Positions 37,145-46,711 of a stretch of DNA of 64,000 nt are shown piece after piece. The notes under the pieces were generated by a model. It worked only from the letters and a program-made list of their open reading frames with translations. It was not told the origin of the DNA and searched no databases. Where the stretch lies: NCBI RefSeq assembly GCF_001557535.2, contig NZ_CP014307.1:992001-1056000 (forward strand). Reading direction: 5' to 3'. Source of the DNA: Burkholderia sp. PAMC 26561. GTDB lineage: Bacteria; Pseudomonadota; Gammaproteobacteria; Burkholderiales; Burkholderiaceae. Made by a program: the position numbers and the translations under genes. Numbering within the stretch: the stretch's first letter is position 1; the number at the start of each line of letters is the position of its first letter.

Positions 37145-40075
37145 TCAGACCCGCGGTACGCCTTCTTCCATCAGCAATGCAACCGGCATTGAAGCTAGCG
37201 CATCGCGCATGAACAGGCGCTGACCATCGGACTTGGGCGCGTTCGGGCTCAGCCAGTCGAACAACGCCCGCGAAGCCAGCGCTTCCGGCAACACGACCGC
37301 CGTGTCGCCCCAATGGGCGGCATCGACCAGGGGCAGCGCGGTATCGTTTTCAGCGAGCAATGCGTCGGCCAAGCGCGTCGCGATCACGATCACGTATGCG
37401 CTTCCCGCATGCCGCGCATACGCGACAACGCTATCCGCGTGCGCACCTTCCACTTTCAGCGGTATGTACGAACCCTGCTCGAAAAGCGCTGGTGAATGCG
37501 CCCGCAAGGCAAGCGCGCGACGCACGATACCAAGCTTCACACGGCCATCCTCCCAGTTCTGCAACTGTTCCGATGGCGCACCCTGCGCCTCGCCTTCAGC
37601 AAGCCACGTGCGCCGCTGCTCGAAGTCCACGGGACGGCGATTGTCGGGATCGACGAGACTGAAATCCCATAGTTCGGTGCCCTGATAAAGATCCGGCACG
37701 CCCGGCGATGTCAGCCGCAACAACGTCTGCTGGAAACTGTTGATGGCGCCGGTTTTCGAGATCCGCGCGACGAACGCCGGCAACTCGCCGAGGAAGCCAT
37801 CGCGGCGTTGGGGCGCGAGGATATCGAAGAGAAAATCGCGGCATGCGTTTTCATAGGCTTCGTCGGGCGCGAACCAGCTCGTGCGCAACTTGGCTTCGCG
37901 CATCCCCTTCAACTGCCACGCACTCACGCGCTCGGCAAGTTCCTTGACGCCGGCTTCGTCGTCGGGAGAAAGCGTAGGCGGCCAGCAGCCTACGAGCGTC
38001 TGGTAAAGCATCGCTTCGGCGGCAGCACCTGGCGCCCAGTCGTTTTCATCGGCATTCAGGATGCGACGCTGCGGCGTGTTCAACGTCGACCAGCTTTTCA
38101 ACGTTGCAGCCCACTCATCGGGGATCTCGCTTAATGCCGCGATCCGCGCACGGACGTCTTCGCCGCGCTTGTGGTCGTGCGTGGCGGTCGTGAGCATGGC
38201 GTTCGGGAAGCGTTTGGCACGCTCCTCATTGCCTTCGTGAAATTGCTCGACCGATAACGAAAACTCGCCCGGATCGGCACCGACTTCGTTACGCGAGATG
38301 AGCCGGCCGTATCGGTAACACGCTGTGTCTTCGACGGCTTTCGCGGCCACCGGCGATGTCAGTTGCGAAAACAGGGTTTGCGCATTGCGTCGATGAGAAC
38401 CGATCGAATTCGAGCCGGAATTCGAGCCGGAATTCGACCCGTTTATGCTCGCCGGCGCGCTCTGAGATGCGCTGCCCGGACGCTCGCGTCCATGGCGGTC
38501 GAGCATACGTTCACGCGGCGGCTTTTCTTCGACGGGCTCTTCGCCCCCCGAGCCGCCGAGCCATTGCGCGACCTGATCGAGAATGCCGTGGTCTGCCGGC
38601 GCCAGCGCGGCCTTCGCGCCTTCGTAGGCCATCGAGAAAAAGCGTTCGTCTTCCGCGCTGCGTTGTCCGCTGACTGGATAAATCCGGTACACGGGGAAGT
38701 GCACGACGAGTTCGGACGTAACCCGCTTCAGCGATGAAAACGTGAAGTCGCGAGTGGCGGGCAAGTCACGTGCGATCCGATGCAGTGCGCGGGCAACGCG
38801 GTCGAGTTCGGCGGAAAGGTTCTCAGCCAGGATCTTGCGACGCGCGGCTTCGGCTTCGACTGCGAAGTCGGCCGGACGTCCGGACAACTCGGCCCAGCTT
38901 TGTGCGAGGGGTTGAGCGCCGCGCGGATCGTGAAGCAGCGCGCCGACGTCGTTCATGAAATCGTAGCCGGTGGTGCCATCGATTTGCCAGTCGTCGCGCA
39001 CGGGCTCGCCACGCGCGAGGATCTTCTCGACGACAAAATACGTGCGCGCTTGCCGCAGGTTCTCGGGACGCTGTTGCGCCAGCTCTTCAAGGCGATGGCG
39101 CAAGCGCTGGCAGTATTCGCGCGGCTCGGCGAGTCCATCGACGTGATCGATACGCACGCCGTCTATCAGCCCCTCGGTGAACAAACGGAAGATCAGCGCG
39201 TGCGATGCGTCGAAGACCTCCGGGCGCTCCACGCGCATGCCGCCGAGCGTGGAGACATCGAAGAAACGGCGCCAGTTCACTTCATCTGCGGCTGTGCGCC
39301 ACCATGCGAGCCGGTAATGCTGGCGTTCCAGCAGGCGATGCAGACGGTCGCGGCCCGTCACGTTGTCGCCGCAATGAGCGCGCACGGCGGTATCGATGGC
39401 CTTCTTGCCTTCCTCCGATGCCGCGAATTCCTTGAGCGCGGCACGTGCTTCGTCGGCGCGCGGCTGGTCGGCGGGTTGTGTCGAAAGGCCGGTGAAACGC
39501 TGTGCCATTTCCGGCGCGCTGTCCTGCAGGATCGCCGCGTAGTCGAGCGGGCTTACCGGGAACGTGTTGCTGTAGTACGTGACCTTGAAACGGCCGTCGT
39601 TGGCGTCGAAGGTCAGCTTGATCTTGTTGCCCTTCAGTTCCTCGCCGTACGCGGCGCCCAGGAACGGCGCGAGGACCTTGCCGCGCAATGCAGGGTCGGG
39701 CGAGTGCCAGTCGACATCGAAATAACGCGAATGGGCGGCGTGACGGCCCCATTCGAGGATATCCATCCACCACAGGTTTTCCGAGCCGCCCACACCCATG
39801 TGATTCGGCACGACATCGACAATCACGCCCATGTCGTGTTCGCGCAGTTTTTCGACAAAGCGTTTCAGTCCTTCCTCGCCGCCGAGTTCAGGGTTCACGC
39901 GCGTGTAGTCGACGGTGTCGTAACCGTGCGTGGAACCGCTCGTGGCGGTGGTGATCGGCGATAAATACGCGTGGCTGATCCCGAGCGACGCCATGTAGTC
40001 GACCTGGCGCGCGGCGTCGTCGAACGTGAAATCCTTGTGAAGCTGCAGGCGAAGCGTGGAGCGCGGGACGGTCAT
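37145..40075 (-). CDS. treY: maltooligosyl trehalose synthase
   Basis: Turns the reducing end of a maltodextrin into a trehalose unit, the step before TreZ. The 976-residue GH13 protein opens STLRLQLHKDFTFDDA, a TreY signature, then SHAYLSPITTATSGSTHGYD, VDVVPNHMGV, the catalytic Asp in GVRIDHVDGLAEP, the catalytic Glu in YFVVEKILA, and TTTHDHKRGEDVRAR-like TATHDHKRGEDVRAR. A low-complexity insert at about 515-570, Ser/Gly/Asn-rich and including tandem Gly-Ser-Asn-Ser, makes it longer than the usual 750-900. It ends the leftward glucan cluster, six bases after malQ. Confidence 0.95.
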   Translation of the reverse strand: MTVPRSTLRLQLHKDFTFDDAARQVDYMASLGISHAYLSPITTATSGSTHGYDTVDYTRVNPELGGEEGLKRFVEKLREHDMGVIVDVVPNHMGVGGSENLWWMDILEWGRHAAHSRYFDVDWHSPDPALRGKVLAPFLGAAYGEELKGNKIKLTFDANDGRFKVTYYSNTFPVSPLDYAAILQDSAPEMAQRFTGLSTQPADQPRADEARAALKEFAASEEGKKAIDTAVRAHCGDNVTGRDRLHRLLERQHYRLAWWRTAADEVNWRRFFDVSTLGGMRVERPEVFDASHALIFRLFTEGLIDGVRIDHVDGLAEPREYCQRLRHRLEELAQQRPENLRQARTYFVVEKILARGEPVRDDWQIDGTTGYDFMNDVGALLHDPRGAQPLAQSWAELSGRPADFAVEAEAARRKILAENLSAELDRVARALHRIARDLPATRDFTFSSLKRVTSELVVHFPVYRIYPVSGQRSAEDERFFSMAYEGAKAALAPADHGILDQVAQWLGGSGGEEPVEEKPPRERMLDRHGRERPGSASQSAPASINGSNSGSNSGSNSIGSHRRNAQTLFSQLTSPVAAKAVEDTACYRYGRLISRNEVGADPGEFSLSVEQFHEGNEERAKRFPNAMLTTATHDHKRGEDVRARIAALSEIPDEWAATLKSWSTLNTPQRRILNADENDWAPGAAAEAMLYQTLVGCWPPTLSPDDEAGVKELAERVSAWQLKGMREAKLRTSWFAPDEAYENACRDFLFDILAPQRRDGFLGELPAFVARISKTGAINSFQQTLLRLTSPGVPDLYQGTELWDFSLVDPDNRRPVDFEQRRTWLAEGEAQGAPSEQLQNWEDGRVKLGIVRRALALRAHSPALFEQGSYIPLKVEGAHADSVVAYARHAGSAYVIVIATRLADALLAENDTALPLVDAAHWGDTAVVLPEALASRALFDWLSPNAPKSDGQRLFMRDALASMPVALLMEEGVPRV
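38406..38441 (-). repeat. three tandem 12-bp repeats in treY
   Basis: GAATTCGAGCCG at 38406-38417 and 38418-38429, with one change at 38430-38441. On the coding strand they encode the tandem Gly-Ser-Asn-Ser of the treY linker insert; copy number may vary without frame change. Confidence 0.88.
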
Positions 40076-40080
40076 GGTCT

Positions 40081-42315
40081 TCAGTCAGTGGGTGATGCGT
40101 TATGCGCGGTGTCATGCGCGGCCGCCTTCGTATGGGCGGATTTCTGTCGGGCCTGGTCGACGGCAAGCAGACGGTCGACGAACGAGTCGTCATCGAACAG
40201 TTCGGATACGGGAACCGCCAGCCGCCGGCGCCAGTTCGGATGCTCGTCGATGGAACCGGGCAGGTTCGGCATTTCGGCGAGCGCGAGCAAGTCTTCCAGC
40301 GGATAGGTGACGAGCGGTGCGGGCGTGGAGGCCACGAACGCGAGCGCTTCGTCGACCGGCGCGGTCTGCAGTGAGATATCGGCGGGGACGTCGACATCCG
40401 GCGCGGCAACGCCGGCTTCCTGGAAAGCAGTCCATAGCAATTCGCGATCCTCGCCGCGTTCCGCCTGCGCCATTTCGACGGCGTCCTTGCCATCGGCGCG
40501 TACGGCGGTCTGGCCGATCTTCGAGCGCCAGACAATGTCCTCGCCGGTCCACCAGCCGGTGACGGTCGGCAGATCGTGCGTGGTCGTAGTCGCGGCGACG
40601 TCGTGATCCCAGTCGGCGGGCGCCTTGAAGCCCGGACCTTCTTCGGCGCGCTCGAACCACAGCACGCGAATACCGAGCAGACCATGTTCTTGCAACCGCT
40701 CGCGAAAACCCGGTGGCACGGTGCCGAGGTCTTCACCGATCACGATCGCCTTATGGCGCCATGACTCGAGCGCGATCAGGCGCAACAGGTCTTCGAGGGG
40801 GTATCGAAGGTAGGCGCCGTCCTTCGCGCTTTCGCCGTCGGGCACGAGCCACAAACGGCGCAGGCCGAGAATGTGATCGATACGAATCCCGCCTGCGAGC
40901 GTGAACGCGGCCCGCAACATGTCGATAAACGCCGTGAAGCCTTGCGTGCGCATGGCGCGCGGGGAGAACGTGGTCAGTCCCCACGATTGCCCCTTCTGGT
41001 TGAACAGATCGGGCGGCGCGCCGACGGACACGCCTTGCAGCATTTCATCGCGATACGACCACGCGTGACTGCCGGCGCTGTCGCAACCCACGGCGAGATC
41101 CGCAATCAGGCCGATCGCCATGCCGGAGTCTCGCGCCACGTGTTGCGCGTGCGACAAACCCTTGGCCGCGAGCCATTGCGCAAAGAGGAAGAACTCGACC
41201 TCTTCCTTGTTTGCGGCTGCAAATTCCGCGACTGCGTTGCTGCGTGGATTGTTGAGATCGCCGGACCAGTTGCGCCAGTGGCCTTCGCCGGACTCCTTCA
41301 ACTGCACCGCCTGCAGCGCTTCAAAACGCGCGTGATCTTCAAGCGCGCGTCCGCCATGTTTGACGAACTTCGCAAAGTCCTTGTGCAGCGAGTCGTTGCC
41401 ATGCGTGCCGAACTGCGCAAACAGCGCACGCAGCACGGCGAGCTTCGCCGTCACCACGCGCGGCCAGTCGATCAGCTGCAGCGCTTCGAGTTCGGCGAAT
41501 TCATCGGCGACGCCGGCCGTCTCGATCGCGGCCTGGGCTGCTTCGGCGCCCATTACTGCAGCCGGATCGATATGCGCGATGTTCAGGAACAGGCGCGACG
41601 ACGGCGAATATGGGCTGAACTTGTTCGGCTCGGCGCTGAACATGGCGTGCATCGGACTGATCGCGACGGCGTGGCTGCCGCGCTGCGCGCTTTCGGCAGC
41701 GAGGGTAGCCAGCGCCGTGTAATCGCCGACACCGCCATCGCCCGTGCGCCGCAATCCGTAAACCTGCGTGGCGATGCCCCACATGGGCGGCGCCTTTTTT
41801 GCGTTGGATTCGATCGCGCGCCAGGCGTCATCGACGGTATAGCAACGTGCCGGGGCAACCGCGAGCGTGGTGCGCTGCTCGTTGATCACGAGCGCGTGAT
41901 AACCCGGCTCGGAGATCGGCGAGAGCAACGCCGTTTCGCCGCGCGGCGACGTGAACCGTCCGTCGATGACAGCGCCGCTTTCCAGCTCTATCCGATACCG
42001 TGCGCCCGTTTTCACGGCGGCGACCGGCAGCGCTATGGCGCGGTCGACCTCGGCGGTCATCAGCGGTGGAAGCTTGCGGCCGGTCAATTCGGCATCGAGC
42101 GTGGCGGTGCTTTGTTTCAGCTGCGCGGCGTTGCCGCAGGGCAAACCTAGCCGTTCCAGCAGGACGGTCAGCGTTGCTTCGGGCACGCGCTGCGTTTGCT
42201 TGTGTGCGTCCTGCCACTCGACTTCGAAGCCGGCCTTGATGGCAAGCGCCTCCACTGGACTCGGCGGCGGGTGTGTCTGGCCGGACGTGGCCGGCGGTGT
42301 GGTGATCGTGCTCAC
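40081..42315 (-). CDS. malQ: 4-alpha-glucanotransferase (amylomaltase)
   Basis: Shuffles alpha-1,4-glucan segments between maltodextrins. The 744-residue GH77 protein has an N-terminal domain (about 1-150) as in E. coli MalQ, then WGIATQVYGLRRTGDGGVGDY, SPYSPSSRLFLNIAHID, the nucleophile Asp in GGIRIDHILGLRRLWLVP, the acid/base Glu in IGEDLGTVPPGF, and the third acidic residue in TTTTHDLPTVTGWWTG. The start is GTG 42315, whose GTGA overlaps the treZ stop by four bases, so it is translationally coupled. treY starts five bases after its stop. Confidence 0.95.
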   Translation of the reverse strand: MSTITTPPATSGQTHPPPSPVEALAIKAGFEVEWQDAHKQTQRVPEATLTVLLERLGLPCGNAAQLKQSTATLDAELTGRKLPPLMTAEVDRAIALPVAAVKTGARYRIELESGAVIDGRFTSPRGETALLSPISEPGYHALVINEQRTTLAVAPARCYTVDDAWRAIESNAKKAPPMWGIATQVYGLRRTGDGGVGDYTALATLAAESAQRGSHAVAISPMHAMFSAEPNKFSPYSPSSRLFLNIAHIDPAAVMGAEAAQAAIETAGVADEFAELEALQLIDWPRVVTAKLAVLRALFAQFGTHGNDSLHKDFAKFVKHGGRALEDHARFEALQAVQLKESGEGHWRNWSGDLNNPRSNAVAEFAAANKEEVEFFLFAQWLAAKGLSHAQHVARDSGMAIGLIADLAVGCDSAGSHAWSYRDEMLQGVSVGAPPDLFNQKGQSWGLTTFSPRAMRTQGFTAFIDMLRAAFTLAGGIRIDHILGLRRLWLVPDGESAKDGAYLRYPLEDLLRLIALESWRHKAIVIGEDLGTVPPGFRERLQEHGLLGIRVLWFERAEEGPGFKAPADWDHDVAATTTTHDLPTVTGWWTGEDIVWRSKIGQTAVRADGKDAVEMAQAERGEDRELLWTAFQEAGVAAPDVDVPADISLQTAPVDEALAFVASTPAPLVTYPLEDLLALAEMPNLPGSIDEHPNWRRRLAVPVSELFDDDSFVDRLLAVDQARQKSAHTKAAAHDTAHNASPTD

Positions 42316-44183
42316 GAGGTTTTCCCCGAAGCTTTGACGCGGCGGGCGTCATGATTGAACGCGGCATCGGCGAAATCGCCCGTCAGCCACGCGATAAAAG
42401 TCTCGGCGCCGAGCTCGCCCTTGTCTGCGGCATCGCGTGCGCGAGCCGGGGTTTCGAAGACGACCTTGCCAGGCGGATGACCGGTGAGCGTCACGGCTTC
42501 CTTGCCGAGATTCAACGCGACGGAATAGGTACTGCCATCGCCAAGACGCCAGTTCGCCACGACCGCCTTCTCTCCAATTACCTCTGCGCCCAGCGCCTTT
42601 GAACCCTTCAGACGCGGCATCAGCAACTTCGCGCGTACGGCCAGCGCCGAACGGTAGAAATGCAGCCAGTCGTTGTGATCGGGGGCGAGCCTCGACTCAT
42701 CCGGCGACGACATCCTGAACGTGTCGATATGGTTCGGATCCGGAATTTGCGCACGGCGTTTTTCGTCGGTGAATGCGGTGAACTTCGCGAATTCCTTGCG
42801 GCGGCCTTCGCGCACGGCATCGGCCAGTTCGTCGTGATAGTCCGTGAAAAACAGGAAGGGTTGCGTGGAACCGTGCTGTTCTTCCATGAAGAGCATCGGG
42901 ATTTGCGGCGACAACAGCATCAGGCCTGTCGCTGCGTAAAGCGCGTCTTCGGAAGTCAACGTTCGCAGGCGTTCACCCATTGCGCGGTTGCCGACCTGGT
43001 CGTGATTCTGCAGGAACATCACGAATGCGCTCGGCGGCAGATGGCCGCTCGGCTCGCCGCGCGGTTTGTTGTCGTGAATGGGCGAGGGCTCGCCTTGATA
43101 CACAAAACCTTCGCTCAGGACGCGGGCGAGTTTCTGGATCGGCTCTTTGCTGTACGCGCCGTAGTAGCTTTCATCCTCGCCGGTCAGCAGCACGTGAAGC
43201 GTGTTGTGCGAGTCGTCGCTCCACTGGGCGTTGAAATGCGATTCCAGGAGATTGGACGTGTTGTGCTCGTTCTCCAGCACGAGATGCACGTGCCGCCCAT
43301 GTTCCACCGAAGAACGCACGCGGTCCGACAGCTCGCGCAGCCATTCGTCGTCGTTGATGGCGTGCACGGCATCGAGGCGCAAGCCATCGAAACGATATTC
43401 GTTGAGCCAGTAGATAGCGTTATCGAAGAAGAAATCGCGCACTTGCGGACGCTCGAAATCGATCGCCGGACCCCATGGGGTGTCTACGCCTTCGCGGAAA
43501 AACGTCTTTGCGTACGCGCTCAGGAAATTGCCGTCCGGGCCGAAGTGGTTGTAGACCACGTCGAGGAAGACCATCAGGCCGAGACCGTGCGCGGTATCGA
43601 TAAGCGTCTTCAATTCATCCGGCGTGCCGTACGCCGAATCGGGCGCATACGGCAGCACGCCGTCGTAGCCCCAGTTGCGGGTACCGCTGAAATCATTGAG
43701 CGGCATCAGTTCGATGGCCGTCACGCCGAGATGCGCGAGCTGCTTGAGTTGCTTTGTCACGCCGGCGTAACCGCCGAGCGTGCCCACGTGCAGTTCGTAC
43801 AGCACGGTTTCTTCCCACGGACGACCATGCCATTCCGTGTTTTCCCAGCGGAACGCACGCGGGTCGATGACCTCGCTCGGGCCGTGAACATCCTCTGGCT
43901 GAAAGCGCGATGCGGGATCGGGTACGGCCAGATCGTCATTCAGGCGATACCGGTAGCGGGTACCCGCGCCGCCTTCGGCCAGGGCTTCGTACCAGCCGTC
44001 GCCGGTCGGGTTCATCTGCGTCAGCGTGGGTTTCTGGTCGTCGTCATACAGCTCAAGCTGGACCGAATCGAGCGATGGCGCCCAGAACCGGTAGCGCGTG
44101 TGGCCGGCATCGGTGAGATGGGCGCCGAAGGGCAGGCAATGAGCGTGTTGGCGCTTGTGCGGATCGATGGGAGTTTCAGACAT
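42312..44183 (-). CDS. treZ: malto-oligosyltrehalose trehalohydrolase
   Basis: Releases trehalose from the maltooligosyl trehalose made by TreY. The 623-residue GH13 protein has an N-terminal CBM48-like sandwich (about 15-100, with TRYRFWAPSLDSVQLELYD), LYELHVGTLG, GYDGVLPYAPDSAYGTPDELK, FLDVVYNHFGPDGNFL, the nucleophile in GLRLDAVHAINDD, the Glu in HLVLENEHNTSN, and LQNHDQVGNRAMGERL. ATG 44183 follows AAGGCAAAGAGACC; the frame is open 26 codons further upstream without a site. It is 93 bases after glgX. Confidence 0.95.
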   Translation of the reverse strand: MSETPIDPHKRQHAHCLPFGAHLTDAGHTRYRFWAPSLDSVQLELYDDDQKPTLTQMNPTGDGWYEALAEGGAGTRYRYRLNDDLAVPDPASRFQPEDVHGPSEVIDPRAFRWENTEWHGRPWEETVLYELHVGTLGGYAGVTKQLKQLAHLGVTAIELMPLNDFSGTRNWGYDGVLPYAPDSAYGTPDELKTLIDTAHGLGLMVFLDVVYNHFGPDGNFLSAYAKTFFREGVDTPWGPAIDFERPQVRDFFFDNAIYWLNEYRFDGLRLDAVHAINDDEWLRELSDRVRSSVEHGRHVHLVLENEHNTSNLLESHFNAQWSDDSHNTLHVLLTGEDESYYGAYSKEPIQKLARVLSEGFVYQGEPSPIHDNKPRGEPSGHLPPSAFVMFLQNHDQVGNRAMGERLRTLTSEDALYAATGLMLLSPQIPMLFMEEQHGSTQPFLFFTDYHDELADAVREGRRKEFAKFTAFTDEKRRAQIPDPNHIDTFRMSSPDESRLAPDHNDWLHFYRSALAVRAKLLMPRLKGSKALGAEVIGEKAVVANWRLGDGSTYSVALNLGKEAVTLTGHPPGKVVFETPARARDAADKGELGAETFIAWLTGDFADAAFNHDARRVKASGKTS

Positions 44184-44276
44184 GGTCTCTTTGCCTTCAA
44201 GGGCGCTTTCAAATACTTGGCTAGGGTGCGCAGGCTTCGACATCCGCCACGTTCGCCGCATTTATCGCTTCAACAA

Positions 44277-46517
44277 TCAACTTTCGTGTTCGCCGGGTGA
44301 CTTCCAAGGATCCGGCGTGCGCCTCGCTCCGGTCGTGCCCGGGTCAGGCGGCAAGGCGGTCAGCAAACGCGGGCCCTCATGTGCTCCCGCCATCCATACG
44401 GCCTGCCAGTCGGCGTCGCCGGTCGGCTGGGCGAGCAGGACCACCACGCTATGCGCCTGCACCTCCAGTTCCGTGCCAATCAACGGATACTGCAGCGCGT
44501 CGGGCACAGCGCTATCCATGAGCACATTCCATTCCAAGTGCGGTGCAGGCGCCGAGAAAGCCAGCGCCTGTGACGACGCGTTCATCATGATCAGCATCAC
44601 ATCGATCTTGCCGTCGAGCCCCGGGCCCGCGCGACGCAGCGTGAGCGCGCGGCCTTCCGGGTCCTGCCACGCGTCGGTGGTGAGCGCGGCGCCGCGCTCG
44701 TCGAACCAGCCGACGTCGTAGAGGCCCGGGAGGACCTCCTTGTCGCCCTTGAGGAAACGCATTTCCCTCAACAGCGGGTAGTTTTTTCGCAGCGCAATCA
44801 CGCTCGCGATGAACTCCGTCATCGTGCGGCCGGCGGGGGTATCGGCGAGACGCCAGTCCATCCACGAAATCTCGTTGTCCTGGCAATATGCGTTGTTGTT
44901 ACCGTGCTGTGAGCGGCCAAATTCGTCGCCGCCGAGGAGCATCGGCGTGCCGAGCGAAAGCAGGTTGGTTGCGACCAGCGCACGCGCGACGCGTGCGCGT
45001 GTTTCGAGGATCTCGGGGTCGTCGGTCGGGCCTTCCACGCCCCAGTTCGTGCTGCAGTTCTCGTTGTGGCCGTCGTTGTTGCCTTCCTTGTTCATCTCGT
45101 TGTGCTTCTGGTCGTAGGCCGCGACGTCGGCGAGCGTGAAGCCGTCGTGCGAGGCGACGAAATTGACCGATGCCCACGGTTTCCTGCGCCGGCGGGAAAA
45201 CAGCTCCGCCGATCCCGTCAGCCGCGCCGCGAGGTCGGGCCGCACGCCGGCGTCGCCGCGCCAGAAACGGCGCACGCCATCGCGGAATTTATCGTTCCAT
45301 TCTGCAAAGCCGGGCGGATGGTTGCCGACCTGATAACCATCGGGCCCGATATCCCACGGCTCCGAGATCATCTTGCGCGTATTGAGGATCGGATCCTGGC
45401 GGATGGCATCGAAGAAGCCGGAACCCGGATCGAAACCGTGGCCTTCGCGGCCAAGGGTCACGCCGAGATCGAAACGAAAGCCATCGATATTGAACGCCGT
45501 CGCCCAGTAGCGCAGCGAGTCCATCACCATCTGCAGCACGCGCGGGTGCGAGAGATTGACCGTGTTGCCGCAACCGGTGTCGTTGATGTAATGGCGTTCG
45601 TCGCCGGGCATCAGGCGGTAGTAGCTGGCATTATCGAGGCCGCGCCACGACATGGTCGGCCCGAGCTCGTTGCCCTCGCACGTGTGGTTGTAGACCACGT
45701 CCAGGAACACTTCGATGCCCGCTGCGTGCAACCGGCGCACGGCAATGCGCATTTCGTTCAGGCGGTTGGTCGAGAGGTACGACGGTTCGGGGGCGAAGAA
45801 ACACGCGGTGTTATAGCCCCAGTAATTCTTCAGGCCACGTTCGACGAGAAAACGGTCGTTGAGAAACGCGTGCACGGGCAGGAATTCGACGGCGGTGATT
45901 CCGAGCTTTTGCAAATGTTCGATAAACCAGGGCGACGACAGCGCCGCGAACGAGCCGCGTTCGTGCTGGCGGATATCGGGGCGAAGCATCGACGTGCCGC
46001 GCACGTGCGTTTCGTAGATGACCGTTTCGCCCCAGGGGATGTCCGGGCGTGTGTCGCGGGACCAGTCGAAGGCGTCATCGGTGACGACGCATTTCGGCAT
46101 GGCGGGGGCGGAGTCGCGTCGATCCATTGAAAGGTCCAGGCGGTTCGAGTGCACGCGATAACCGAAGAGAGCGTCCGACCATCGCCATTGGCCGACGAGT
46201 TTCTTGGCGTAGGGGTCGAGCAGGAGTTTGTGCGGATTGAACCGGTGGCCGTATTGCGGCTGGTAGGCGCCGTGGGCGCGGAAACCGTAGACCGTGCCGG
46301 GGTGGGCGCCGGGGAGGTAGCCGTGCCAGATTTCATCGGTGCATTCGGGGAGCTCGAAGCGGGTTAGCTCTTTGCGGCCGGTTGTGTCGAAGAGGCAGAC
46401 TTCGATCTTTTGCGCGTTCGCGGAGAAGACGGCGAAGTTGACACCCAAACCGTCCCAGTTTGCTCCGAGCGGGTAGGCCGCGCCCGGGAGTAACTTGTCG
46501 GGGAATGAATTCGGCAT
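44277..46517 (-). CDS. glgX: glycogen debranching enzyme
   Basis: Hydrolyses alpha-1,6 branches of limit dextrin, giving linear maltodextrins for MalQ and TreY. The 746-residue isoamylase-type GH13 protein has a CBM48 domain (about 10-100), YETHVRGTSM, WGYNTACFFAPEPSYL, FLDVVYNHTCEGNELGPTMSWRG (split), the nucleophile in NIDGFRFDLGVTLGRE, the Glu in MISEPWDIGPDGYQVG, and FVASHDGFTLADVAAYDQKHN. The final 30 residues are Pro/Gly-rich and loosely conserved. ATG 46517 lies at the edge of a repeat-rich region that separates it from glgB. Confidence 0.95.
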   Translation of the reverse strand: MPNSFPDKLLPGAAYPLGANWDGLGVNFAVFSANAQKIEVCLFDTTGRKELTRFELPECTDEIWHGYLPGAHPGTVYGFRAHGAYQPQYGHRFNPHKLLLDPYAKKLVGQWRWSDALFGYRVHSNRLDLSMDRRDSAPAMPKCVVTDDAFDWSRDTRPDIPWGETVIYETHVRGTSMLRPDIRQHERGSFAALSSPWFIEHLQKLGITAVEFLPVHAFLNDRFLVERGLKNYWGYNTACFFAPEPSYLSTNRLNEMRIAVRRLHAAGIEVFLDVVYNHTCEGNELGPTMSWRGLDNASYYRLMPGDERHYINDTGCGNTVNLSHPRVLQMVMDSLRYWATAFNIDGFRFDLGVTLGREGHGFDPGSGFFDAIRQDPILNTRKMISEPWDIGPDGYQVGNHPPGFAEWNDKFRDGVRRFWRGDAGVRPDLAARLTGSAELFSRRRRKPWASVNFVASHDGFTLADVAAYDQKHNEMNKEGNNDGHNENCSTNWGVEGPTDDPEILETRARVARALVATNLLSLGTPMLLGGDEFGRSQHGNNNAYCQDNEISWMDWRLADTPAGRTMTEFIASVIALRKNYPLLREMRFLKGDKEVLPGLYDVGWFDERGAALTTDAWQDPEGRALTLRRAGPGLDGKIDVMLIMMNASSQALAFSAPAPHLEWNVLMDSAVPDALQYPLIGTELEVQAHSVVVLLAQPTGDADWQAVWMAGAHEGPRLLTALPPDPGTTGARRTPDPWKSPGEHES

Positions 46518-46572
46518 AGAATTTTCGTTCGCACTCGAGGGGGTTGTGGGGTGGGGCTTGTGGTCGGGGATG

Positions 46573-46665
46573 GTGCCGGGTTGTTGCTGCTTGGGCCCTC
46601 GCGCGTTCCTTGTTGTCTGACTTTTTTAGCACTATTAGCTACTGTCCGTGGCGGGACTTCATTTC
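46573..46665 (+). repeat. partial extra copy of the inverted-repeat arm
   Basis: GCCGGGTTG, GCGCGTTC, then TTTAGCACTATTAGC, ACTGTCCGTGGCGGGACTTC and ATTTC match the outer part of the left arm that starts at 46712, in the same orientation. The similarity stops abruptly after 46665. This makes three copies of the outer module in under 900 bases. Confidence 0.8.
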
Positions 46666-46711
46666 ACGGGTTATGCGCTGGCGCTCGGCCGTGGTTTTTA
46701 GTGGCCGAGTT